Of a stretch of DNA of 64,000 nucleotides, positions 50,564 to 59,024 are shown piece by piece; position 1 is the stretch's first letter; each line of letters starts with the position of its first letter. The position numbers and the translations under genes are program-made. Below the pieces are notes generated by a model, which did not search any database, was not told where the DNA came from, and saw nothing but the letters and a program-made list of their open reading frames with translations. Where the stretch lies: positions 1,302,001 through 1,366,000 of the forward strand of contig JASGHK010000004.1 of the NCBI GenBank assembly GCA_049841135.1. The letters run 5' to 3'. Source of the DNA: JACRCT01 sp049841135. Lineage in GTDB: Bacteria > Myxococcota > Myxococcia > Myxococcales > UBA5297.

Positions 50564-50774
50564 ATTGTGCAACGCGCGAGCCCTTCCCCCTGCCCCTCCT
50601 CAGGGCGGGACTGGGTTCGCTCCTGCTCGATTGCCCTTGGTCGGGGCTCTTTGGCCGCCACGGCTCCGCAAAGCTCACCGTCATCATGGGCCGTTGGCGA
50701 TGCCGAGACCGAGTTCAGAGTCAGCGCATGGAGGCAGAGAGCTCCGACGAAGAACGCCGAAGGCAACCCACGAA

Positions 50775-50799
50775 CCCCCTCCCGCAGTCTGGGAGGGGG
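50775..50799. terminator. C/G hairpin between convergent ydcF-like and polA
   Basis: CCCCCTCCC and GGGAGGGGG flank a seven-base loop, 21 bases beyond the polA stop. Nine pairs of mostly G/C; can serve both directions. The rest of the 256-base gap is C-rich with no gene. Confidence 0.6.
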
Positions 50800-50819
50800 C
50801 AGGGGGGAGGGCCGCGCGC

Positions 50820-53499
50820 TCAGTGGGCCTCGCCCCAGCTGCGGCCGACGCCCAGGTTCACGACGAGCGGAACCTCCAGCGGCACCTCCGGCGCCGAGGG
50901 TTGCTCCATCGCGTCGCGCACCAGCGCCGAGACCTCTTCGACCTCCGGCTCCGGCACCTCGAGCACGAGCTCGTCGTGCACCTGCAGGAGCAGCTTCGCC
51001 TTCAGCGCCTTGTCCCTCAGGCCCTTGGCGACCCGGAGCATCGCCAGCTTGCACAGGTCGGCCGCCGAGCCCTGGATGGGCGTGTTGGCCGCGATCCGCT
51101 CTCCGGCCTGCTCGTCCATGGGCGAGTGGCTCGACAGCTCGGGGATCCACCTGCGCCGGCCGAGCAGCGTCGTGACGTAGCCGCACGCCTTGGCTGCGGC
51201 GATGGTCTCGTCCAGCCACTCGCGCACGCCGGAATACGTCTCGAAGTAGTGCTCGATGTAGCGCTGCGCCTCCTTGCGCTCGATGCCGAGGATCTGCGAG
51301 AGCGCGGTCGCGCCCTGGCCGTAGACGGTGGCGAAGTTGATGGTCTTGCCCACGCCGCGCTGCTCCGCGGTGACCTCCTCGAAGCCGACGTGGAAGAGCT
51401 CGCTCGCGGTGCGCCGGTGCACGTCCAGGCCGCGGCGGAACGAGTCGAGCAGCGCCGGGTCGCGGCTGAAGTGCGCCAGCACCCGCAGCTCGATTCGGCT
51501 CCAGTCCGCAGAGATGATCCGGTTCCCGGGCTCGGCGATGAACGCTTGCCGGATGCGCTTCCCCTCCGGCGTCCGCACCGGCGTGCGCTGCAGGTCCGGG
51601 TCGGTGCTGATGAGCCGTCCGGAGACGCCGACCGTCTGCTGGAAGGTGGCGTGGATGCGCCCGGTCAGCGGGCTGACCGCGTCCTGCAGCACGTCGGTGT
51701 AGGTGTTGATGAGCTTCGCCAGCGAGCGCTGATCGAGGACCGCCTTGGCGATCTCGTGCTTGGGAGCCAGTCGCTCGAGGACATCGGCGTCGGTGGAGTA
51801 CCCGGTCTTGGTCTTCTTGACGACCGGGAGCTTCAGCTCCTCGAAGAGGACGGTCGCGAGCTGGGCGTTGGAGCCGACGTTGAACTCATGGCCGGCGAGC
51901 GCGTGGATGCGCGCCTCGAGCGCCGCCTTGCGCTCGCGCAGCTCCACCCCCATCACCTTCAGGTCCGCCCGGTCCACCTTGATGCCGTCCAGCTCCATCT
52001 GGCCCAGCACCAGGGCCAGCGGCAGCTCGTGGGTCCGGTAGTGCTCCTCCAGGCCGAGCTTCCCGACCCGCTCGGAGAGGATCGGCGCCAGCGCGGCGAC
52101 CTGGGCCGCCAGCGCTCCGGCGTAGGACGCGGCCGCCGCCACCGGCACCTGGCGCAGCAGCAGCTCCTTCTGCCCGCTGCCGGTCACCGACTTTCGCGAG
52201 GGCACCGTCTGCTGCAGGTACTCGCGGGCGACCTGCTCCAGCCGGTGTGGCACGCAGCGCGTCGGCTCCGCCAGGAAGGAGAGCAGCATCGTGTCGAGTC
52301 GGGCGCCTTGCAGCTCCAGCCCGTGCCGGCGGCAAGCCTTCCACAGCTCCTTGACGTCGTGGGCCACCTTGGTCGCCTCGGGGTCCGCGAGCCAGCCGCG
52401 CAGGAGGTCGTAGCCCGCTCCGCCCAGCACCGTCCCGCCTTCGCCCGCGAACGGCAGATAGCAGGGCTGCCCGCCGGGGACCGCCAACGCCAGGCCGACG
52501 AGCCCCGGGTGCTCGGCCGTCGGCGGATCGATCAGCGGCGCGACCGCGACCTCCCGCCCTCGCAGCTCAGCCAGCACCGCCTTCGCCAGCTCCGGGGTGT
52601 CGCAGACCTGCACCCGGGCCGCCGCAGCCGTCGCCGTGCCGGAGGCGGGTCCCCCGGTGAGGAGCGAGTTGAACTCCAGCTCGCGGTAGAGCGTGTCGAG
52701 GACCATCGGATCCGGCGGATCCAGGCGCAGCGCCTCCAGGTCCGGCGCGACCGGCGCGTCGGTCTCGATGATCGCCAGCTCGCGCGACAGGAGCGCGCTC
52801 TGCTTGCCGGCCTCGAGCTTCGTCTTCACCGCTCCCTTGAGCTCGTCGAGGTGCGCGTAGACGCCGTCCACCGAGCCGTACTTCGCGAGCAGCGCGCAGG
52901 CCCCCTTGTGCCCGATGCCGTCGACGCCCGGGATGTTGTCGGTGTCGTCGCCCATCAGCGCGAGCAGGTCGGCCATCTGGTCGGGACGAACGCCCCACTT
53001 CTTGAAGACCAGCTCCGGGTCGTAGGTCACCTCGCGCATCGGGTCGAACATGCGGACCTGGCCGCCGACGAGCTGCGCGAAGTCCTTGTCCCCGGCGACG
53101 ATGACCACCTCCATCCCGGCCGCGGCGCCGCGGCGGGCCAGCGTCCCGATGACGTCGTCCGCCTCGTAGCCCTCCGCCCGCAGCACCGGGAAGCGGTTGG
53201 CCTGCACGACGCGGTCGATGTGCGGCAGCTGGCGCAGCAGCTCCTCGGGCAGCGGCGGGCGCTGGGCCTTGTACTGCGGGTACTTCAAGTCGCGGCGCAG
53301 CGGGCCGGGAGGATTCGAAGGCCACTGCGCCCAGGTCGGGCCGCCGGCCCGCCATGAGCTTGCGGAACATCGTCGCGAAGCCGTAAGTCGCGTTGGTCGG
53401 CAGGCCGGTGACCGTGCGGAACGTCGCCGGGATGGCGAAGAACGCCCGGAAGACGAGCCAGCTTCCGTCCACCAGCACCAACCGCTGAGCCTTGGCCAT
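50820..53499 (-). CDS. polA: DNA polymerase I, one frame break
   Basis: 892 residues after repair (E. coli: 928). The 5'-nuclease domain (1-290) has VLVDGSWLVFRAFFA, YEADDVIGTLA, IVAGDKDFAQLV and DDTDNIPGVDGIGHKGA. The polymerase domain shows motif A IISADWSRIELRVLAHFSRD, motif B GVGKTINFATVYGQG and motif C LLLQVHDELVLEV. The middle domain lacks the acidic residues of a proofreading exonuclease. The break at 53314 (TCGAATCC on the coding strand, expected TCGATCC) restores VAFDPPGPLRRDLKYPQYKA. Because PolA is central to repair, the break is almost certainly not biological. Confidence 0.96.
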
Positions 53500-53944
53500 G
53501 CGTCCTCCCACTCCCTGCCCTCGCCATCGTGCACGGGCCGGATTGGAACGGCGAGGCGCTCTCGCCGCACGACGGCGTGAGCGTCGGGAGGACTACGGCC
53601 TCACCCGCGCCGTCGTTGGTGCCACCGGATTGGTCGGACGGTGGGACCGTTCAGAAAGCTGGCCGGCGATCCGAGTGGGTTGCGCGCCCGCCGGGGTTGG
53701 CTGCCACCGGATGGGTCGGACGGTGTCGGAGACCGGCGACTCTTCGTGACCCTGGGCCTCGTCTCGGGGCGTCGAGCCACACCCGCGCCGCGCGGCCGCG
53801 GATTGCCCGCACCCGGGCGGCGAAGAGCCGAGCCTTTGACCTGCGACTTCGTTTCGGCCGCTTCGCTTCCCTCCGGTCCGAAGTCTTCAGGGGAACGGCG
53901 GCCTGGCCGCGGCATCTCAGTTCCGGGCTGTGTAGGAGGTCGCC
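53500..53944. other. Intergenic region with a duplicated 23-bp element
   Basis: 445 bases upstream of both polA (leftward) and the small membrane protein (rightward). No gene supported. It contains GCCACCGGAT(T/G)GGTCGGACGG-type repeats at 53621 and 53703, 82 bases apart with one mismatch. Short ORFs have no family signal. Confidence 0.5.
53621..53725. repeat. Two copies of a 23-bp direct repeat
   Basis: 53621-53643 and 53703-53725 share GCCACCGGAT-x-GGTCGGACGGTG with one mismatch. The spacing of 82 bp is about eight helical turns. Could be regulatory sites or the edges of a small duplication. Confidence 0.6.
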
Positions 53945-54184
53945 ATGTCCAGTCCGGTCCAGCGGTTCTCGCACAGCGGGTTGGTCAACGAGTGGTTCGA
54001 GGACGAAGCCGCGGAGGCCGCCGCCTTCCTGGCCGCGCGGCGCCGCCGGTGGCTTCAAGCCATGGCGGGCATCGTCCTTTCGCTGGCGCTCGTCGCGGGC
54101 TTCGGCGCGATGGCCTACCTCGCGGTGGGCTACGCGACCAAAGACGGCCACGTCGCAGCCGAGCGCATCGTCAGCTCGCACTGA
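53945..54184 (+). CDS. Small single-pass membrane protein
   Basis: 79 residues with a very strong ribosome binding site (AGGAGG) six bases before the ATG. The N-terminal half is acidic then Arg-rich (NEWFEDEAAEAAAF, ARRRRWLQ), followed by one membrane helix (AGIVLSLALVAGFGAMAYLAV) and a short tail. By charge the N-terminus stays inside. Function unknown; probably a real small gene because of its translation signal and amphipathic design. Confidence 0.75.
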   Translation: MSSPVQRFSHSGLVNEWFEDEAAEAAAFLAARRRRWLQAMAGIVLSLALVAGFGAMAYLAVGYATKDGHVAAERIVSSH

Positions 54185-54287
54185 GGCGATCCCCGCGACA
54201 GCCTGCCCGCCCGCTACACCGCCCGCTCAGCGCTTGGCCGTCGGGGCTCTGGCCGGATAGGCTCCTCGCCTTTCCCGCGAGGAACCC

Positions 54288-55769
54288 ATGACCACCATCC
54301 GCCGCAGCGACTTCGTCTCCGGGCTGGCCAACAAGGCGCTCGACGTCGCCTCCGCCAAGAAGGACGCCGCCTTCCAGGGCGTGAAGGTCGAGTCGGCCGA
54401 CCTCGACGGCGACGGCAAGATCACCACCGCGGCCGAAGCCGAGAAGCTCTTCAAGCTCATCGACGCCTTCGACCGCAACGGCGATCCGGCCTCGGTGCTC
54501 AAGGACAACCCGGACGGCACGCTGACCCGCTCCGGCACGATGGCCGAGCGTGCGCTGGCGCTGGCCGTTCCGGTGGCGCTGCAGCTCAAGGACGCGGCGC
54601 TCGCCAAGGCCTTCGGCACTTCGGACCCGGCGCTCGCCAAGGGCGCCAAGGGCGAAAAGGTGGTGGCGCTGCAGTACGCGCTGGCGCGCCTGGACTGCCT
54701 GGGCTCGCTCATCGACGGCTCCTTCGGCCCCAAGACCAAGACCGCCGTCGAGACCTTCCAGCGCGGGGCCGGCCTGCCCGTCACCGGCGCCCTGGACGCG
54801 AAGACGCTGGCGGCCATGGACCAGCGCCTCTCGGGCATCGACCTGCGCACCCCGGCCGCGCGCGCCGCCGACCCGATGGCCTACCTGTCGGACTTCGACG
54901 CCCGCGGGCTGTCGAAGGTGGAGCTCAAGGGCGCCACCACGCCGATCACCTGGAAGAGCCCCGAGATCCGCTCGGCCTACTCGAAGTTCGTGGGCGAGTA
55001 CTGGAACGTGCTCAAGGAGAATCGGTTCGAGAACGACTGCAAGACGCTGGGCCTGTTCTTCATGGACCAGTTCCGCGCCAAGGTGAAGGCCGACACCGGC
55101 GTCCAGCTGCCGCTGCCGTCCTCGAGCCAGGACGCCGTCCCGCCGGCGCAGTGGAAGGTCTCGACCGCCGAGCACCCGAACGGCTACTTCAGCCGGTTCG
55201 AGGACCTGCCCAAGGTCCGCCCGGGCTACGACGCCGCCCAGGCCATCCAGAAGCTCGACCCCAAGCAGTCGATGATCCAGGGCGTCAACGTCCGCTACCC
55301 CGGCGTCGACGCGAACATGGTCTCCCGCGCCGCGACCACCGTGGCGGCCTGGGATCCGGCTCGCGACAACAAGGGCGACCAGACCGTCCCCGAGATCCCC
55401 GTCGACAAGCTGCAGCCCGGCGACCTGGTGCTCATCGACCACACCGGCGACAAGCGCTACGACCACGTGGTCAACGTCATCCAGCTCGAGAAGAACGACG
55501 CCGGCCAGGTCACGCGCGTGGTGCTCGGCACCGGCAGCTACGACGACATGAAGGACGCCGACGGCTCGACCGCGCCCAATGGGACCGAAGAGGTCAACAA
55601 CTACGCGGAAGAGGTCACCGTCGACCTCGACGCGGCCGGCAAGGTCACCAACTCCCGCGTGACCTGGTCCTCCGAGCCCAGCTGGATGGTCGGCGAGCGC
55701 TACTCGGCCCGCACCACGCTGATGGAGCTCAAGCCGGGCGGCACCTTGAAGGTCGGCCGCTGGCTGTAG
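54288..55769 (+). CDS. Leaderless protein with EF-hand-like, peptidoglycan-binding and amidase-like domains
   Basis: 493 residues. An EF-hand-like loop DLDGDGKITTAAEAEKLF (~40-57); a PG_binding_1 domain (~110-180) with VVALQYALARLDCLG, DGSFGPKTKTAVETFQ; and a C-terminal hydrolase region with NDCKTLGLFFMDQF (candidate catalytic Cys, ~248), PGDLVLIDHTGDKRYDHVVNVI (candidate His) and Asp nearby, an NlpC/P60/CHAP-like arrangement. No signal peptide is present. A wall hydrolase without a leader suggests export by a specialised route or action after lysis. It is alone and followed by a hairpin. Confidence 0.82.
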   Translation: MTTIRRSDFVSGLANKALDVASAKKDAAFQGVKVESADLDGDGKITTAAEAEKLFKLIDAFDRNGDPASVLKDNPDGTLTRSGTMAERALALAVPVALQLKDAALAKAFGTSDPALAKGAKGEKVVALQYALARLDCLGSLIDGSFGPKTKTAVETFQRGAGLPVTGALDAKTLAAMDQRLSGIDLRTPAARAADPMAYLSDFDARGLSKVELKGATTPITWKSPEIRSAYSKFVGEYWNVLKENRFENDCKTLGLFFMDQFRAKVKADTGVQLPLPSSSQDAVPPAQWKVSTAEHPNGYFSRFEDLPKVRPGYDAAQAIQKLDPKQSMIQGVNVRYPGVDANMVSRAATTVAAWDPARDNKGDQTVPEIPVDKLQPGDLVLIDHTGDKRYDHVVNVIQLEKNDAGQVTRVVLGTGSYDDMKDADGSTAPNGTEEVNNYAEEVTVDLDAAGKVTNSRVTWSSEPSWMVGERYSARTTLMELKPGGTLKVGRWL

Positions 55770-55803
55770 CCACACCTCGCCTTCGCTGAGCCACCGACCT
55801 CCT

Positions 55804-55823
55804 GCCGGGCCCTCTCGCCCGGC
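55804..55823 (+). terminator. Hairpin after the amidase-like gene
   Basis: GCCGGGC and GCCCGGC flank a six-base loop, 34 bases downstream of the stop. Seven G/C pairs without a T-run. Confidence 0.45.
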
Positions 55824-55889
55824 CGCGACGGCCGCGATTTGCCGAGCCCAACCCCAGGCCCGCTTGGGGGCTTGTGTCGTTCGGCCTTC

Positions 55890-55927
55890 TGTTAGATGCT
55901 GCTAACACTTAGGCGGCGTCGCTAACA
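55890..55927 (+). promoter_or_regulatory. TGTTAG/CTAACA operator-like site
   Basis: TGTTAG-ATGCTG-CTAACA is a perfect 6-6-6 inverted repeat at 55890-55907, and a further CTAACA follows at 55922. This is an A/T-rich island in a G/C-rich leader, 97-134 bases upstream of the barrel gene. It looks like a repressor or activator binding site, with the extra half-site in direct orientation. Confidence 0.55.
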
Positions 55928-56023
55928 CCGGACGCCGAGACGACCAACTCCAGAGGCCGCGGTCCTCCGACCGCGAGCGAAGCGCTGCGCGCGGAGAGCT
56001 CCGCGACGCCGCAGAGGTGCACC

Positions 56024-56849
56024 ATGGCCAGCCGTTCCCCCTCTCGCTCCCTCCCCGTGCAGGCGTGGCTCGTGCTCCTGCTCGCTTCCCTGCTCCCCTG
56101 CCCCGCGCTCGCGGCCGACACGATGGAGCCGTGGGCTCCCGGAGCCTTCGACGTGGAGACCTTCCTCGGCGCGAACGGCGTCGGCGGCGCCCCCTCGTCG
56201 CAGCGCCTCTTCGGCGACGTGATGGTCGGCTACGGCATGGAGCACCTCTCGGTCTTCCTGGGGGCCCGGGTCGAGGCGGACAGCGCCTTCGCCTCCGCCT
56301 TGCCCGGCCTGCGCCTGGGGGCCTACGGCACGGCGGTCGACGCCGGCTGGTTCAAGCTCGACCTCGTCGGGGAGGCCGGCGCCGCGGGCGAGCGGTTTGG
56401 CCAGCTCCACCTCGCCCTCGGGGTCGAGCTGAACGTCGACCTGCGCGCGCCGCTGGGGCCCGTCGGCTTCTACCTGCGTGGCCAGGTCCCCGTGTCGTTC
56501 GAGCACGCGCAGACCGAAGCCCACTTCGACCTGACGCCAGGAATCTGCTGGACCGTCCACGAAGGTCACCAGCTCCTGGTCGAGTACCGCGCCAGCGTCC
56601 TGCCCGCCGACGCGGACGGGCCTTGGCGCTGGGAGAAGCTCCAGCGTCGCGCTGGGCTACAACGTCGCCCTGAGCGAGAAGCTGGAGCTGATCGCCGAGG
56701 TCTCGGCCGGCCCCGCCGACCGCGGCGTCGAGTTGGGCGCCGCGCTGGGCCTCATCGCCACGCTGCCCGGGAGCTCGAGGCCCCAAGGCGGGAACCAGGG
56801 GGTTTTCGAAGAATCGTCACCGGCTCTTCAACGCCTTCCGGGGTCGTGA
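56024..56849 (+). CDS. Exported outer-membrane barrel-like protein A, one frame break
   Basis: 274 residues after repair. Signal peptide (AWLVLLLASLLPCPALAAD) then strands such as FGDVMVGYGMEHLSVFLGAR, AFASALPGLRLGAYGTAV, HLALGVELNVDLR, GFYLRGQVPVSFEH. At 56637 GAGAAGCTCC (expected GAGAGCTCC) joins RWESSSVALGYNVALSEKLE, and the barrel continues to a stop at 56847. A small exported porin-like protein upstream of another barrel gene and of sigma operon 2; it could be a regulon member. Confidence 0.78.
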
Positions 56850-56921
56850 GTTGTGGTCCGCGTACGGCGACTGACGCTGGCGAACACGCGGCTGAACGAC
56901 CGACCCGACCGGAGAGCTCCG

Positions 56922-57562
56922 ATGATGACGACGACGGCCTTCGCAGTGGCGACCTTCCTTTCCCTCTCGCTCCAGGCGGACGCCGCCGAGTCGGCTCCAG
57001 CCGACGAGGTGAAGGTCCTAGGGCGCACCCGCTCCGCCCCGGACCGCCCGCGCTTCCGCCTGGGCGTCGGCGGCGGCGTGGTGGCCGGCACGGCCTCCGG
57101 CTTCAGCCCCAATGGCCGGGAGCACGTCAGCGCCGGCTCGCTGGCTCCCGAGCTTCCAGCTCGACCTCGGCATCCAGATCAACCGCCACGGCGCCCTCTA
57201 CCTGCGTGGCGGGGCGGGCAGCGTCTTCCTGCTCAACCACGCCTCCGGCTACCTCGTCGGCGAGTGGACCCCGCTGCGCTGGTTCTCGCTGGGGACCGGC
57301 ATCGGCATCGATGGGATGGCCATCGCCTGGTTCGGCGGCGGCGCCGAACCCAAGCCGGGGGAGAACACCAACCGCAACACCTGGACCGCGGTGTCGGTGC
57401 CGGTGATCATCGGCCTCCAGTTCATCGGCGAGGACGACTGGAGCTTCGCCCAAGGCCAAGCCGGCGCTGCGCATCGGCATCGAGATCGCCGTGGGCGCCG
57501 AGCCGAAGACGGGCGTCGTCGGCGGCCACCTGGGCGTGAGCATCAGCTTCGTGCTGATGTGA
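56922..57562 (+). CDS. Exported outer-membrane barrel-like protein B, two frame breaks
   Basis: 212 residues after repair. Signal peptide (FAVATFLSLSLQADAAES), then RFRLGVGGGVVAGTASGF. Breaks at 57153 (GAGCTTCC, expected GAGCTCC, joining APELQLDLGIQINRHG) and 57444 (GGAGCTTCG, expected GGAGCTCG, joining DDWSSPKAKPALRIG). Strand-rich body (GALYLRGGAGSVFLLN, FSLGTGIGIDGMAIAWFG) ending VSISFVLM. It lies 80 bases before sigma factor 2, suggesting functional linkage. Confidence 0.78.
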
Positions 57563-57642
57563 GGAGCACCGAGGTGGCCGGAACTCGGAGGAGGCGGCGT
57601 TGGCTGATAGCATCCGGCCGCCTTCACCGTCCCCAGGGCTTC

Positions 57643-58239
57643 ATGGTCCCGATTCCGCTCCCAGCCGTTGCGACCGAGACGCGAGCGCGGGAGCCGTCGG
57701 ACGACGCGCTGATGACCCTGGCCGTGGGCGACGACCCGCGGGCCTTCACGCTGCTGGTCGCGCGGTACGAGACCCGGGTCCGAGGCTTCTGCCGCATGCT
57801 GCTCAAGGACGACGCGACGGCGCGGGACGTGGCGCAGGACGTCTTCACGCGCGTCTGGGAGGGGCGAGGCCGCTACCGCCCACAGGGCCACTTCAAGGAG
57901 CTGCTCTTCACCGTCGCCCGCAACCGCTGCCGCTCGACCCTGCGAGCCCAGAGGTTCCGTGCGTTCTTCGGGGCCACGGCCAAGAGCGCCGAGGCCGAGC
58001 GCAGCGGCGCCGACCAGTCCCAGGCGATGGAGGCCGAGCAGCGCAGGAGGCTCATCGCCGCCGCGCTGGAGAAGCTCCCCGAGAAGTTCCGGGTCCCGCT
58101 GGCGCTGCGCTTCGTCGACGACATGCCCTACGAGGAGATCGCGACGGTCATCGGCCGGACGACCTCGGCCGCGCGCTCCCGGGTGTTCTACGGGCTCGAG
58201 GAGCTCGCCCGGCTCTTGCCCCCGGAGGTCCTGTCTTGA
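57643..58239 (+). CDS. ECF-type sigma-70 factor (operon 2)
   Basis: 198 residues, intact. Region 2: FTLLVARYETRVRGFCRML, DDATARDVAQDVFTRVWEG; region 4: LPEKFRVPLALRFVDDMPYE, EIATVIGRTTSAARSRVFYG (helix-turn-helix). Typical ECF length and layout. The TTG of the anti-sigma gene overlaps its stop. Paralogous in arrangement to the factor at 23.5 kb but not close in sequence. Confidence 0.93.
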   Translation: MVPIPLPAVATETRAREPSDDALMTLAVGDDPRAFTLLVARYETRVRGFCRMLLKDDATARDVAQDVFTRVWEGRGRYRPQGHFKELLFTVARNRCRSTLRAQRFRAFFGATAKSAEAERSGADQSQAMEAEQRRRLIAAALEKLPEKFRVPLALRFVDDMPYEEIATVIGRTTSAARSRVFYGLEELARLLPPEVLS

Positions 58240-59024
58240 GCTGCCCGACTCCCGAAGAGGTGGCGGCCTTCGTCGACGGCCAGGCCTCGCAGGACGCCGC
58301 CACCCTCGAGCGCCACTTCGCCGAGTGCGCGAAGTGCCGCCAGCACCGCGAGCACTTCGAGCACCTGGCCCAGGCGATGCGCTCCGCGGTCCCGGCGCCG
58401 GACCCGGCCTTCGTCGCGCAGGTCCAGCGGAAGATCGCGGCGCGCCAGCAGACGTCGCGGGCCTCCGCTGGCTTGGGCCTGGTGCTGGCGGCCGGCGTCG
58501 CGGCCACGGTGGTGGTCCTGGTCCGCGGCCGCACCGAGACGTCCGAGCTCGCGCCACGGGGCGGCCCGGTGAGCGCCGCCGCCGCCGTCGGCTTCGAGGC
58601 CTCCCTCCATCCGAGCTCGGCCCCCGCGAAGGCCACCCGGCTCGAGGAGGGCGCCGCCCTGACGCCCGGCGACGGCTTGACCTTCACGCTCTACAACCGC
58701 ACCGGCCAGGCGCGCTTCGTCATGCTCCTCGCGCAGGACGCCAAGGGCCAGGTCCACTGGTTCCATCCGGCCTATCTCTCGGTGAAGGACGATCCGGCCT
58801 CGCTGCCCGTCCCCGCCACGCCGCAGGTGGTCGAGCTCTCGGAGGGCGTCACCCCCGAGGACCTCGCTCCCGGCGCGCTCGTCCTCTACGCCCTGTTCAG
58901 CGAGGCGGCCCTGCACGTCCGCCAGGTGGAAGCCGAGCTCGCCAAGGATCCTGCCGGGCTCGCGAAGATCCCCGGCGTGCAGGTCGAGCGCCAGAAGCTC
59001 GTCGTTCGAGGCGGGTCGCCGTGA
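58236..59024 (+). CDS. Zinc-finger anti-sigma factor with DUF4384-like C-terminal domain (operon 2)
   Basis: 262 residues from a TTG with GGAGG upstream. Zinc finger EEVAAFVDGQASQDAATLER then HFAECAKCRQHREHF (H-x3-C-x2-C, residues ~30-40); one membrane helix (GLGLVLAAGVAATVVVLVRG, ~88-107); a periplasmic domain with LTPGDGLTFTLYNRTGQARF, VHWFHPAYLSV and a late APGALVLYALFSEAALHV, the DUF4384 pattern. It would hold the sigma factor at the membrane. Overlaps both neighbours by 4 bases. Confidence 0.92.
   Translation: MSCPTPEEVAAFVDGQASQDAATLERHFAECAKCRQHREHFEHLAQAMRSAVPAPDPAFVAQVQRKIAARQQTSRASAGLGLVLAAGVAATVVVLVRGRTETSELAPRGGPVSAAAAVGFEASLHPSSAPAKATRLEEGAALTPGDGLTFTLYNRTGQARFVMLLAQDAKGQVHWFHPAYLSVKDDPASLPVPATPQVVELSEGVTPEDLAPGALVLYALFSEAALHVRQVEAELAKDPAGLAKIPGVQVERQKLVVRGGSP

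Noticed and set aside
50820..53499. polA as a pseudogene
   Set aside because: One extra base at GATC explains the break; all catalytic motifs are intact.
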